The notes below the pieces were generated by a model. The model worked only from the letters and a program-made list of their open reading frames with translations, was not told where the DNA came from and did not search any database. A program made the position numbers and the translations under genes. From Halorarum salinum (lineage in GTDB: Archaea; Halobacteriota; Halobacteria; Halobacteriales; Haloferacaceae), in assembly GCF_013402875.1 (NCBI RefSeq), contig NZ_CP058579.1, positions 2,480,001 to 2,544,000 on the forward strand: a DNA stretch of 64,000 nt. Direction: 5' to 3'. Shown here piece after piece: positions 26,005 to 34,396 of this stretch (position 1 is the first letter of the stretch; each line of letters begins with the position of its first letter).

Positions 26005-26859
26005 ATGACCGAGGAAGACGTCGGGCCGGGGTCGGCGTGGTTCGTCGGCGAGGACCCGGTCGCCGCGATCCGCGACGGATCGGCGACGGCTCCGGCGGAC
26101 TGGCCACGGATCGCCGTCGAGTCGGGCGCGGCGGGCGACCGGGACGACTACTACCGGCGGCTGAAGGACGCGACCACCGCCGCGGCCCGCGAGGCCGTCC
26201 GGGAACGCGAACGTGCGGACGACCGCCAGTTGCTCCACGCCGTCCGCGCGATGGACGACGCCGACCGGACGGCGAACGAACTCGCCGAACGCCTGGCCGA
26301 GTGGGGCGGGAGCCTCTTCGACGAGTCGGGGTCGGGCGTCGAGTACGCCCGCGAGGTGGCGGGTCGATCGCCTGCCGGTCCGGCCGAGGATCGCGTCGTC
26401 TCGCTCGCCCGACGCGTCGTCGACCTGGCGGAGGAGGCCCGCGACCTGGAGTCGTTCATCGAGGGGCGGGCGCCGGTCGCCGCGCCGAACCTGTCCGCGC
26501 TCGCGGGGCCGGTGCTCGCCGCGCGACTCGTCTCGCTCGCCGGCGGGCTGGAGCCGCTCGCGAAGAAGCCCTCGGGGACGCTTCAGGTGCTCGGCGCGGA
26601 GGACGCGCTGTTCGCGCACCTGCGCGGACACGCCCCGTCGCCGAAACACGGGGTCATCTACACCCACGAGTACGTCCGGGGGACGCGGCCGGAGGACCGG
26701 GGCTCCGCGGCCCGCGCGCTGGCCGGGAAGCTGACGATCGCCGCCCGCATCGACCACTACTCCGGCGACTACCGGCCGGACCTCGAGGCGGACCTCGACG
26801 AGCGGATGCGTGCCATCCGCGAGCGGGCGGCGGGAGACGAGGGTGGTCCCGATGCGTGA
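26005..26859 (+). CDS. nop5: NOP5/NOP56-type box C/D RNP core protein
   Basis: The 284-residue protein is the scaffold of the archaeal box C/D guide RNP that directs 2'-O-methylation of rRNA and tRNA. The Nop domain is clear: a coiled-coil region with YYRRLKDATTAAAREAVR and ALRAMDDADRTANELAERL-like helices, then ALAGPVLAARLVSLAGGLEPL and GAEDALFAHLRG. It is shorter than eukaryotic NOP56 and has no Lys-rich tail. Its stop overlaps the fibrillarin start by 8 bases (ATGCGTGA), consistent with coupled synthesis of the two partners. L7Ae, the third core protein, is not in the window. Confidence 0.95.
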   Translation: MTEEDVGPGSAWFVGEDPVAAIRDGSATAPADWPRIAVESGAAGDRDDYYRRLKDATTAAAREAVRERERADDRQLLHAVRAMDDADRTANELAERLAEWGGSLFDESGSGVEYAREVAGRSPAGPAEDRVVSLARRVVDLAEEARDLESFIEGRAPVAAPNLSALAGPVLAARLVSLAGGLEPLAKKPSGTLQVLGAEDALFAHLRGHAPSPKHGVIYTHEYVRGTRPEDRGSAARALAGKLTIAARIDHYSGDYRPDLEADLDERMRAIRERAAGDEGGPDA

Positions 26860-27484
26860 CCTGCCGGACGGCGTGAGTCGGCGCGAGATCGACGGTCGCG
26901 AGCGGGTCTGTACGCGCGGCCCGCCCGTGTACGGCGAGCCGACCGACGGCGACTGGCGGGTCTGGGACGCCTCGCGGTCGAAGCTCGGCGCGATGCTCGA
27001 ACTCGGGATGGAGACGGGCCTGGCGGGCGGCGAGTCGGTGCTGTATCTCGGCGCCGCGAACGGGACGACCGTAAGCCACGTCGCGGACTTCGCCGGCCCG
27101 ACCTACGCGGTGGAGTTCTCCGCGCGGCCGGTCAGGGACCTGCTCGAGGCGGCCGACCCCCGCCCGAACCTCTTCCCGCTGCTGAAGGACGCGCGAAAGC
27201 CGGACACGTACTCCCACGTCGTCGAGTCCGGCCTGGACGTCCTCGTGCAGGACGTCGCGACGCGCGGCCAGGCGACCGTGGCGAACCGGAACGCGCGGTT
27301 CCTCGCCGACGACGGCCGGTTGCTGCTCGCGGTGAAAGCCCGGTCGGAGGACGTCGCCGCCCGCCCGGAGGCCGTGTTCGAGGAGGTTCGCGCCGACCTG
27401 TCCGACCGATACGAGGTCCTGGCGGAGACGCGGCTGGACCGCTTCCACGAGGACCACCTCGGCATCGTGGCCCGACCGCGGTAA
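26852..27484 (+). CDS. flpA: Fibrillarin-like rRNA/tRNA 2'-O-methyltransferase
   Basis: The 210-residue enzyme transfers methyl from S-adenosylmethionine to the 2'-OH of guide-selected RNA riboses. The AdoMet site reads LYLGAANGTTVSHVAD (about residues 64-79), followed by YAVEFSARPVRDL and the conserved FPLLKDARKPDTY. The catalytic Lys is likely in LLLAVKAR. The N-terminal extension that precedes the methyltransferase fold (KVWDAS-like RVWDASRSKLGAML) is intact. It is cotranscribed with nop5 and overlaps it. The start MRDLPDG at 26852 is favoured by that overlap. Confidence 0.96.
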   Translation: MRDLPDGVSRREIDGRERVCTRGPPVYGEPTDGDWRVWDASRSKLGAMLELGMETGLAGGESVLYLGAANGTTVSHVADFAGPTYAVEFSARPVRDLLEAADPRPNLFPLLKDARKPDTYSHVVESGLDVLVQDVATRGQATVANRNARFLADDGRLLLAVKARSEDVAARPEAVFEEVRADLSDRYEVLAETRLDRFHEDHLGIVARPR

Positions 27485-27815
27485 CTCGACTCGAACGCAC
27501 CGTTTCTCACGTCTCGGCGTAGCGAGTCGCCGATCGCGTCGCCGGTCGAGCGCCGACCGTCCGTGGTCGACCGGTTCGTTGCTCGGCCTCTCGGCTACAC
27601 GGACTACGGGTTCCGTCCTGCCCGCCGTCGATCCCGGAACCCTCTCCGTCCGTGCGCTCTGGTCCCGGTTTCGTATTTGAACGTTCGGCCGAGGCCCGCG
27701 ACTCCCGATGCGGTCGGCATCGCTCGGCGTTCGAACGCGTCGGACGTGCACGCGAAGCGCACGACGGGAACCGGTATCCCGAGATATATACCACCCCGAG
27801 CCGAACCCCGGGCCG
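27485..27815. other. Intergenic region before gshA
   Basis: This 331-base gap holds the gshA promoter (TATA at 27785-27790) at its right end. I see no tRNA, no repeat and no frame of coding character elsewhere in it. Confidence 0.6.
27785..27790 (+). promoter_or_regulatory. TATA box for gshA
   Basis: The hexamer tatata lies 26-31 bases before the ATG at 27816, so the mRNA should start at or a few bases before the start codon. Confidence 0.65.
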
Positions 27816-28919
27816 ATGGAGACTGGTTCGCGGGAGTCGTTCACGCGGCTGGGTACCCTCGGGGTCGAGGAGGAGTTCTACATCGTCGACGACGCGGCGC
27901 GCCCCGTCTCGGGCATCGACGAACTCGTGTACGGCGACGCGGACCCGCCCGAACCGCTCGCCGGGCGCCTCGACCACGAACTGTTCAAGTTCACGATCGA
28001 GACCCAGACCCCGCTCGTCGAGGACCCGACGGCCGTCGACGACCACGTCACGGCGGTCCGCGACGCGCTCGTCGAGCACGCGACCGACCACGGCTACGGC
28101 ATCGCCGCCGCGGGGCTCCACCCGGCCGCGAGGTGGCGCGAACTCGACCACGCGGAGAAGCCCCGCTACCGGTCCCAGCTCGACCGGATCCAGTACCCTC
28201 AACATCGCAACACGACCGCGGGCCTGCACGTCCACGTCGGCGTCGACGACGCGGACGAGGCCGTGTGGGTCGCGAACGAACTCCGGTGGTACCTCTCGCC
28301 GCTGCTCGCACTGTCGGCGAACTCGCCGTTCTGGAACGGCTTCGACACGGGGCTCGCGTCCGCGCGTGCGAAGATATTCGAAGCGCTGCCGAACACGGGC
28401 ACCCCCACCAGGTTCGCCGACTTCGAGACGTTCGAGGCGTTCGAACGACGGATGGTCGAGCACGGCTCCATCGAGGACCGCGGGGAACTGTGGTACGACG
28501 TTCGACCCCACACCGAGCACGGGACCGTCGAGGTCAGGGCCCCGGACGGTCAGGCCGACCCCGACGTCGTGTGCGCGTTCGTGGAGTTCGTCCACGCGCT
28601 CGTGATCGACCTCGCGGAACGATACGAGGACGAACGAACCCCGAGCGACGCGGGGAGCGACGTCGGGGACGGCGGCCTCCGTCGGGAACTGCTCGACGAG
28701 AACAAGTGGCGGGCGATCCGCCGCGGGCACGACGCGTCGTTCGTCGACAGGGACGGCGAGTCCGTGATCGACCTCGCGGGGGCGATCGATCGGGAGTGCG
28801 ACAGGTTGGGCGTCGACGGGGTTCGGGACCTTCTGGACCGCGAGTCCGGCGCGGAACGCCAGCGTCGGATCCACGAGACCGGGGGACTCGACGAGCTCTG
28901 CCGGTCGCTGCTGGTTTAG
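27816..28919 (+). CDS. gshA: Glutamate--cysteine ligase (haloarchaeal GshA, GCS2 family)
   Basis: The 367-residue enzyme condenses glutamate and cysteine to gamma-glutamylcysteine, the main low-molecular-weight thiol of haloarchaea, which lack glutathione. The GCS2 hallmarks are visible: [11 protein letters not shown] near residue 12, [12 protein letters not shown], the HPAARW stretch, [12 protein letters not shown] near 132 and [16 protein letters not shown]. Length fits the family (about 360-370). It is the most direct reason to expect gamma-glutamylcysteine-dependent enzymes nearby, including the glutaredoxin-DinB fusion 3 kb downstream. The start follows a TATA box by 26 bases. Confidence 0.94.
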   Translation: METGSRESFTRLGTLGVEEEFYIVDDAARPVSGIDELVYGDADPPEPLAGRLDHELFKFTIETQTPLVEDPTAVDDHVTAVRDALVEHATDHGYGIAAAGLHPAARWRELDHAEKPRYRSQLDRIQYPQHRNTTAGLHVHVGVDDADEAVWVANELRWYLSPLLALSANSPFWNGFDTGLASARAKIFEALPNTGTPTRFADFETFEAFERRMVEHGSIEDRGELWYDVRPHTEHGTVEVRAPDGQADPDVVCAFVEFVHALVIDLAERYEDERTPSDAGSDVGDGGLRRELLDENKWRAIRRGHDASFVDRDGESVIDLAGAIDRECDRLGVDGVRDLLDRESGAERQRRIHETGGLDELCRSLLV

Positions 28920-28973
28920 TCGTCGGGCGGGCGACGAGTTTTTGCGGTCGGAGTTCCGACCGGTCACCTAGAG

Positions 28974-29561
28974 ATGGCTACCGACGACGACTCGGGGGAC
29001 CGGGACCAGGGGCAGACCGGCGAACCGGACGACGGCGGAGGGGACGAGCCCCGTGGCGCCAGGGAACGACTCGAAGAGGGCGCGGGCGACGTCGCCGAGA
29101 GCTTCGACAAGCGTGCGGTCGATCTCCTGTCGTGGCTCCTCGACACGGAGACCCGCGCGAGGATCTACGTGTTCCTCCGGCAGCACCCGAACGCGACGAG
29201 CGACGAGGTGGCCGACGGAACCGGGCTCTACCCGAGTACGGTCCGGGAGGCGCTCGCCGAACTCCACGAGGACGGCACCGTGTCGCGACGGAAGCGGGAG
29301 GCGTCGGGCGCCGGAAACAACCCGTACGAGTACGAGGCGATCGCGCCGTCGAAGCTCGTGGAGGGCGTCGTCGAGCAGGTCCAGTCGGAGCTGAACACGG
29401 TGTTCAACCTCGACCGGCGCCTCGGCACGGACGCCAGCGACGAGACCGAGCCGGTGACCGTCTCGGTCGAGACCGACGACGACGCAGGGGAGGAATCCGT
29501 CGACGCGGCCGTCGACGCCCGCGGTGACGGATCCGACGACGAGAGCCCGAACGGCGCGTAG
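28974..29561 (+). CDS. Winged-helix transcriptional regulator
   Basis: The 195-residue protein has a winged-helix domain at about residues 45-115 (LLSWLLDTETRARIYVFL, then SDEVADGTGLYPSTVREALAEL as recognition region and EYEAIAPSKL). A helical segment follows and the last 45 residues are an acidic tail. The first 40 residues are also acidic and Gly-rich. The DNA-binding domain resembles the TrmB/ArsR-like group common in haloarchaea. It lies between gshA (54 bases) and coaD (36 bases), all on the plus strand, so a shared transcript is possible; its regulon is unknown. Confidence 0.85.
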   Translation: MATDDDSGDRDQGQTGEPDDGGGDEPRGARERLEEGAGDVAESFDKRAVDLLSWLLDTETRARIYVFLRQHPNATSDEVADGTGLYPSTVREALAELHEDGTVSRRKREASGAGNNPYEYEAIAPSKLVEGVVEQVQSELNTVFNLDRRLGTDASDETEPVTVSVETDDDAGEESVDAAVDARGDGSDDESPNGA

Positions 29562-29597
29562 CGCCCCATTTATGGTCCGCGGGGGCGACCCGAGCGT

Positions 29598-30092
29598 ATG
29601 AACGTCGCGCTGGGCGGGACATTCGACCCGATCCACGACGGACACCGCGTGCTGTTCGAGCGCGCGTTCGAACTGGGGGACGTGACGGTCGGGCTCACCT
29701 CCGACGAACTGGCGCCGAGGACCCGCCACGAGGACCGCTGGGTTCGACCGTTCGACGAACGGAAGCGCGACCTCGAGGCGGAACTCGAACCGCTCGCCGA
29801 GCAGTACGGCCGCCGGTTCGAGGTCCGCGAACTCACGGAGCCGACCGGCATCGCGACCGAACCCGAGTTCGACGCCCTCGTCGTCTCGCCCGAGACCAGG
29901 GACGGCGGCGAGCGCATCAACGACATCCGGACCGAGCGGGGCCACGACCCGCTCCGGATCGAGGTCGTCGAACACCTCGCCGCCGAGGACGGCGACCGCA
30001 TCTCCTCGACCCGCATCGTGAGGGGCGAGATCGACGAACACGGGAACCTGACGCCCGAGCGCGAGGGGCGCGGCACCGCCCGTCCGGAGTAG
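29598..30092 (+). CDS. coaD: Phosphopantetheine adenylyltransferase (archaeal CoaD)
   Basis: The 164-residue nucleotidyltransferase adenylates 4'-phosphopantetheine to dephospho-CoA. It has the family start VALGGTFDPIHDGHRVLFERA (T/HxGH motif as HDGH), then a long helical middle and the ISSTRI segment (IRRISSTRIV-like, near residue 137) that binds ATP phosphates. The archaeal form is distinct from bacterial CoaD. It starts 36 bases after the regulator gene, and its stop is directly followed by the GTG of a small membrane protein. Confidence 0.93.
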   Translation: MNVALGGTFDPIHDGHRVLFERAFELGDVTVGLTSDELAPRTRHEDRWVRPFDERKRDLEAELEPLAEQYGRRFEVRELTEPTGIATEPEFDALVVSPETRDGGERINDIRTERGHDPLRIEVVEHLAAEDGDRISSTRIVRGEIDEHGNLTPEREGRGTARPE

Positions 30093-30093
30093 C

Positions 30094-30318
30094 GTGGCCT
30101 CCGACGCCCCCGTCGGACGGATCGCGAGTCGGCCGCGTGCGGCGGGATTGCTCCTCGGCGGTGCCGGACTCGGACTGGTCGGATATCTGCTCGTGAGGCT
30201 GTCCGGAACCGACCCGGACAGCCTGCTCGCGTACGTCGGCGGGGCGTTCCTCGTCGTCGGTCAGCTCGCCGCCGTCGTCGGCCTGGTGGGCGTCGCGTGG
30301 CTGGTCCTCCGCGGGTGA
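30094..30318 (+). CDS. Small membrane protein
   Basis: The 74-residue protein has two hydrophobic segments: residues about 16-36 (GLLLGGAGLGLVGYLLVRLS) and about 45-72 (AYVGGAFLVVGQLAAVVGLV). A short basic N-terminus suggests the first helix enters from the cytoplasm. It starts at GTG 2 bases after the coaD stop and is probably cotranscribed with it. I do not recognise a family and no active-site residues are visible. Confidence 0.6.
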   Translation: MASDAPVGRIASRPRAAGLLLGGAGLGLVGYLLVRLSGTDPDSLLAYVGGAFLVVGQLAAVVGLVGVAWLVLRG

Positions 30319-30331
30319 AACCCGACCCCGT

Positions 30332-30640
30332 TCACCACGTCGGGGGCGTGAACCCCGCGTCCTCGAGGATGGGCTTCCAGTGCTGCTGGACCGAGAGCCG
30401 GGTCACGCCCATCGCGTCGGCGACGCTGGTCTGTGATCGCTCGTCGCCGGCGACGAGCGCCCCGGCGTACAGCGCCGCCGCCGCCATCGCGGGCTTCGAC
30501 CGGTCGGCCTCGGGGACGTGCGAGAGGAACAGGTCCGTCGCGTTCGACCGCGCCTCGCCCGACAGGTCGAGCGACTCGGCCGCCCGCCTGAGGTCCCGCA
30601 GCCACTCCTCGTTCTCCACCTCGTCGCTCGCCCGGTACAC
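30332..30640 (-). CDS. Single-cyclin-repeat TFB-like protein
   Basis: The 102-residue protein resembles one cyclin fold of archaeal transcription factor B. The segment AMAAAALYAGALVAGDERSQ and the helix-turn-helix-like TSVADAMGVTRLSVQQHWKP match the second cyclin repeat of TFB, which contacts the BRE. There is no zinc ribbon, no B-finger/linker and no first repeat, so it cannot be a full initiation factor. It may bind DNA or act as a dominant competitor or regulator. Its 3' end converges with the small membrane protein gene 13 bases away. Similar short proteins exist in haloarchaea, labelled transcription initiation factor IIB family. Confidence 0.7.
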   Translation of the reverse strand: MYRASDEVENEEWLRDLRRAAESLDLSGEARSNATDLFLSHVPEADRSKPAMAAAALYAGALVAGDERSQTSVADAMGVTRLSVQQHWKPILEDAGFTPPTW

Positions 30641-30722
30641 TCCCGGCGGTTGGTCGCGCCCCTACTTAACGGCTCGGCGCCTCCGACAGGTTCTTACGGC
30701 GATTGGCGGTACGTGATGGCGA

Positions 30723-30807
30723 GCGCGGGTAGCCAAGCCAGGCCAACGGCGCAGCGCTTAGGACGCTGTCCCATAGGGGTCCGCCGGTTCGAATCCGGTC
30801 CCGCGCA
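30723..30807 (+). tRNA. tRNA-Leu (TAG)
   Basis: The 85-base type II tRNA has acceptor GCGCGGG paired with CCCGCGC and discriminator A. The anticodon stem CAGCG/CGCTG encloses CTTAGGA with anticodon TAG at 30759-30761. A long variable arm follows, as required for leucine tRNA, and the T arm has GGTTCGAAT. No intron is seen. Confidence 0.97.
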
Positions 30808-30856
30808 CTTCAGATGGAACGAGGACGTCGGCCCGTGGCCCGCTCACGGGTCCTCC

Positions 30857-31678
30857 CTACTCGTTCCACACCTTCCGGGGCATCGGGAGCCCCTCCCACA
30901 GCGCCGGATCGATCGGGTCGGCGACGTCCACGTCCAGTTCGTTCTCGAGTATCCACTCGAACTGTCGCACGTGTTGGCCCGTGTGCCACGTCGTCCGCTC
31001 GAAGAACTCGTGTTTCGTCGGCTGTCCCCAGAAGACGTCGGCGGTTTCCGACCACTCCGCCGTTCGTCCTGGCCCCTCGAACCAGTCCCGGAATCGACTC
31101 CGGACGGACCGCCCGTACGTCGAGAGCGCGACCGTCGAGTGGGGGTCCCAGTCGTGTTCCATCCGGGGGACGCCATCCATCGGGACGCCGGCCTCGTGCA
31201 TGACGAACACGTCCGGGAGGCTGAAGACGTGCCGGACGAGTTCACCGTAACTCCGCGGCCTGTTCGGGATGTCGGTGTGTAGCTCCGCTTCCGGTACGCG
31301 TTCGAGGTACCGAAGCGTCGTCGAGAGCATGACGTCGAGCCGGTCGGACAGTTCCTCGACCGGCAACGGTTCGGCTTCGTGGTCGATTCCGACGAGGTCC
31401 GCGACCTTCGGGACGTCCTTTCCGTCCGCCCAGTCGTCGCCGACCCTGACGACCGGGACGTGCTCGGGGAGCCCGTGCTCGGCCATCTCCCCGATGATCT
31501 CCGGATCCGCACCCCTGACCCCTATCGGCGACGGGTCCGCCGGCTCATCCGCCGCGTCGTTCGATCCCACTACGTTGTGCGAGACGAACTCGACCCCGTT
31601 GCGTTCCAGGAACTCCTTGACTCGAAGACAACTCGTACAGCCAGTCGCCCAGTAGAGGTGCGTGTCTGGTGTGGACAT
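30857..31678 (-). CDS. Glutaredoxin-DinB fusion protein
   Basis: The 273-residue protein joins two domains. Residues 4-85 form a glutaredoxin/thioredoxin fold with redox motif Cys14-Thr-Ser-Cys17 in YWATGCTSCLRVKEFL and a VPVVRVGDD segment preceding the usual cis-Pro strand. Residues about 105-270 form a DinB four-helix bundle, with metal-type His residues in ELVRHVFSL and WHTGQHVRQ. DinB/YfiT proteins include thiol S-transferases that use mycothiol, bacillithiol or glutathione. A thiol-transfer or thiol-reduction role with gamma-glutamylcysteine is therefore attractive here, given gshA nearby, but it is inference. The N-terminal domain alone would be a plain glutaredoxin. Confidence 0.85.
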   Translation of the reverse strand: MSTPDTHLYWATGCTSCLRVKEFLERNGVEFVSHNVVGSNDAADEPADPSPIGVRGADPEIIGEMAEHGLPEHVPVVRVGDDWADGKDVPKVADLVGIDHEAEPLPVEELSDRLDVMLSTTLRYLERVPEAELHTDIPNRPRSYGELVRHVFSLPDVFVMHEAGVPMDGVPRMEHDWDPHSTVALSTYGRSVRSRFRDWFEGPGRTAEWSETADVFWGQPTKHEFFERTTWHTGQHVRQFEWILENELDVDVADPIDPALWEGLPMPRKVWNE

Positions 31679-31866
31679 GTCTCACGACCCGTTAACACGC
31701 GTTCCGGGGGTAAAGATACCGTGTCACGTGCCCAACTCCCGATCGCTCATCGACCGCTCTACGCGTCGTACCAGTCCGAGACGTGTCTCCCCCCGTCCGC
31801 ACCCTGCAAGCCGGGCGCATGACGGGGTCGCAAGGACTTTGACGTGTCCCTTGTACCTATAACGAA

Positions 31867-32676
31867 ATGTCTCCTCCCGCCGACCTGCTGTCCGACCTGG
31901 TGGCGGACGTCGACGAAACCTTCCTCTTCTCGCCGACCGGTTCCATGTACGACCGGTTCCTCGAGGCCGACGAGCCGGTCGTCGTGGTCGCCGCCGGAAA
32001 CGAACACGACGCCGAGCGGTACGTCGAGTTGCCGCTCTCGTTCGAGAACGTCCGCGACCGGATCCGGTTCGGCGTCGAGGGCGCGATGGACAAGGACTAC
32101 GTCGAGGACGGCGACACGGTCGCCTGCGCGGTGGGCGTCCTGGACGAGGCCATCGACGCCGTCATCCGGACGACCGTCTCCGCGTCGATGCACTCGGGCA
32201 TCTACGACCTGTTCGCCAACTCGCGGGCGGACCCGAACGTCATCCGCGACGTGTTCGACGTCGCCATCGAACTCGGGAAGAAGGGCCAGAAGGGCAAGCC
32301 GGTCGGCGCGCTGTTCGTCGTCGGCGACGCGGGGAAGGTGATGAACAAGTCCCGCCCGCTCTCGTACAACCCGTTCGAGAAGTCCCACGTCCACGTCGGC
32401 GACCCCATCGTGAACGTGATGTTGAAGGAGTTCTCGCGGCTCGACGGCGCGTTCGTCATCAGCGACTCGGGCAAGATCGTCTCGGCGTACCGCTACCTCG
32501 AACCCGCCGCCGAGGGCGTCGACATCCCGAAGGGACTCGGCGCCCGGCACATGGCGGCGGGCGCCATCACCCGGGACACCAACAGCATCGCCATCGTGCT
32601 CTCGGAGTCCGACGGGCTGGTCCGGGCGTTCAAGGGCGGGAAACTGCTCCTCGAACTGGACCCGGAGGAGTACTGA
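31867..32676 (+). CDS. dacZ: Diadenylate cyclase DacZ
   Basis: The 269-residue protein makes cyclic di-AMP from two ATP. The C-terminal DisA_N domain (about residues 120-265) has the DGA motif at Asp193-Gly194-Ala195 (RLDGAFVISDSGKI) and the RHxAA motif at Arg227-His228-Met-Ala-Ala (GARHMAAGAIT). The N-terminal 115 residues are an archaeal DacZ-specific region. DacZ is known from Haloferax, where c-di-AMP level is tied to osmotic control and too much is toxic. The gene sits 3 bases before an MscS-type channel gene, suggesting cotranscription and an osmotic link. The message is probably leaderless or nearly so. Confidence 0.94.
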   Translation: MSPPADLLSDLVADVDETFLFSPTGSMYDRFLEADEPVVVVAAGNEHDAERYVELPLSFENVRDRIRFGVEGAMDKDYVEDGDTVACAVGVLDEAIDAVIRTTVSASMHSGIYDLFANSRADPNVIRDVFDVAIELGKKGQKGKPVGALFVVGDAGKVMNKSRPLSYNPFEKSHVHVGDPIVNVMLKEFSRLDGAFVISDSGKIVSAYRYLEPAAEGVDIPKGLGARHMAAGAITRDTNSIAIVLSESDGLVRAFKGGKLLLELDPEEY

Positions 32677-32679
32677 GCC

Positions 32680-33501
32680 ATGTCGGTCGCCGACGCCCCG
32701 CGGGTACTCGCGCAAGTGCCGCCGGACGGGACCGATCGGATGATCGACGCGGTCCCGGCGCGCGTCTGGCTCGCGGTCGGGGTTCTCGCGCTGGGCGCAG
32801 TGCTCAGCTACCTCGTCATCGCCGTGAACCGGCGGATCCTCCAGGGCGCCGGCGTCCCGGAGGCGATCGAGGGCACCGCCTTCGAGCGGACCGCGAGGGA
32901 GTTCGGCACCACGACGGTCACCATCATCGCCCGACTCACCGGCTACTTCATCTTCATCCTCTCGGTGCTGGTCGCGCTGACGGTCGCGGACGTGAGCTTC
33001 ATCTCGGAGTTCTGGAACCGCGTCGCCGTCTTCCTCCCGCGGCTGTTCATCGCGGCGCTCGTGCTCATCGTCGGCGTCGTCGTCGGCGACAAGGCGGAAC
33101 TGTTCGTCGAGGAGCGACTCCGCGGCGTGAAGCTCCCGCAGACGAGCGTCCTCCCGCTGGCCGCCAAGTACAGCGTCTTCTACATCGCCGCCCTCGTCGC
33201 GCTCGGCCAGATCAACGTCGACACGGGCGCGCTCGTCGTGCTACTGGGCACGTACGCGCTCGCCGTGGTCCTGTTCTCGGCGCTCGCGTTCCGCGACCTG
33301 CTCGCCTCCGGGGCGGCCGGCCTGTTCCTCCTCTTGAACCAGCCGTACGGCATCGGGGACCGCGTCCGCATCGGGGACACCGAGGGGATCGTCCAGGAGG
33401 TCGACGTGTTCGTCACGCACGTCGAGACCGACGGCGAGGAGTACGTCGTCCCGAACCGCCGGGCGCTCACGGACGGCATCGTCCGCGTCAGGGACCAGTA
33501 A
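32680..33501 (+). CDS. MscS-type small mechanosensitive channel
   Basis: The 273-residue membrane protein has five or so hydrophobic segments and a C-terminal MscS beta domain (QPYGIGDRVRIGDTEGIVQEV then EEYVVPNRRALTDGIV). The pore-lining TM3-like helix lies just before it (LLGTYALAVVLFSALAFRDLLASGAAGLFLLL). It would release solutes on hypo-osmotic shock. Adjacent dacZ, 3 bases upstream, makes c-di-AMP-linked osmoregulation the likely context. It is shorter than E. coli MscS at the C-terminus (no alpha/beta cage domain). Confidence 0.9.
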   Translation: MSVADAPRVLAQVPPDGTDRMIDAVPARVWLAVGVLALGAVLSYLVIAVNRRILQGAGVPEAIEGTAFERTAREFGTTTVTIIARLTGYFIFILSVLVALTVADVSFISEFWNRVAVFLPRLFIAALVLIVGVVVGDKAELFVEERLRGVKLPQTSVLPLAAKYSVFYIAALVALGQINVDTGALVVLLGTYALAVVLFSALAFRDLLASGAAGLFLLLNQPYGIGDRVRIGDTEGIVQEVDVFVTHVETDGEEYVVPNRRALTDGIVRVRDQ

Positions 33502-33575
33502 CCCGACCGACGCCGCCCGTCGAGGGTCCCGGTCGCTCGCGTCCGGACCCCGTTTCCGGTCGCCGTCCCCGGCCG

Positions 33576-34244
33576 CTACTCCCGTACAACCGGTTCCGCC
33601 GGCACGCCCGCGACCGTCTCGCCGGGCGGTACGTCGTCGGCGACCAGCGAGTTCGCGGCGACCTGCGCGTCCGCGCCGACGTGCACGCCGGGGAGGATCA
33701 CCGCCCCGGCGCCGATCATCGCCCGTTCGCCGACGACGACGTCGCCGACGCGGTACTCGTCCTGCAGGAACTCGTGACAGAGGATGGTCGCGTCGTAGCC
33801 GACGATGGCGTTCTCCCTCAGCGTGATCCGCTCGGGCCAGAAGACGTCGGGGGTCGCCTCCAGCCCCCACGAGACGTTCTCCTCGACCGTGGCGCCGAGG
33901 CGCCGGAGCAGCCAGTTCTTCCGGCGAAGGCTCCCCGACGTCCTGATGAGCCAGGTGAGGACGTAGTTCGACGCGACGCGGGGGTACGACTTCGCCTCGG
34001 TCCAGTGCCACAGCGAGTTGCGCGGCCCGGGCGTCGCGTGCCGCTCCAGCCTCCCGAACCGGTCCGGCCGGTCCCCGTCGGAATCGCCGTCACTGGCCGG
34101 TTCGGCGCCCGGCGGACCCCTCGCGGATTCGCCGTCGACCGCCTCCCCGCCTGTGCCGGCGCCGTCGGTCACGTCCTCGCCCGGTTCGCCGCCGGCCGCG
34201 TCCCCGTCGTCCGTCACGGTACCCCCTCGGGGCGACGCCGACAT
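33576..34244 (-). CDS. Hexapeptide-repeat acyltransferase
   Basis: The 222-residue protein has an acidic, Gly-rich N-terminal region of about 65 residues and then a left-handed beta-helix acyltransferase domain. Hexapeptide-type turns run from ITLRENAIVGYDATILCHEF through VVVGERAMIGAGAVILPGV to VGADAQVAANSLVADDVPPG, followed by the AGVPAEPV end of the LbetaH group. A His in ILCHEF is a plausible catalytic residue. It probably acetylates a sugar or other small acceptor; the substrate is unknown. Confidence 0.85.
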   Translation of the reverse strand: MSASPRGGTVTDDGDAAGGEPGEDVTDGAGTGGEAVDGESARGPPGAEPASDGDSDGDRPDRFGRLERHATPGPRNSLWHWTEAKSYPRVASNYVLTWLIRTSGSLRRKNWLLRRLGATVEENVSWGLEATPDVFWPERITLRENAIVGYDATILCHEFLQDEYRVGDVVVGERAMIGAGAVILPGVHVGADAQVAANSLVADDVPPGETVAGVPAEPVVRE

Positions 34245-34396
34245 GAATCCTGCCGTCGTCCGTTCGGACTCGGCTTCGGCGTCGGGCCGCTCTCGACGCC
34301 GCCGTCGGACCGACCGAAGGCTCCGCCGCCGACCGCGGTTTCGGTTCTGATACCCGCGGCCGAACGTTTTTCCGCGGCATCCGGGACGTATCGGCG

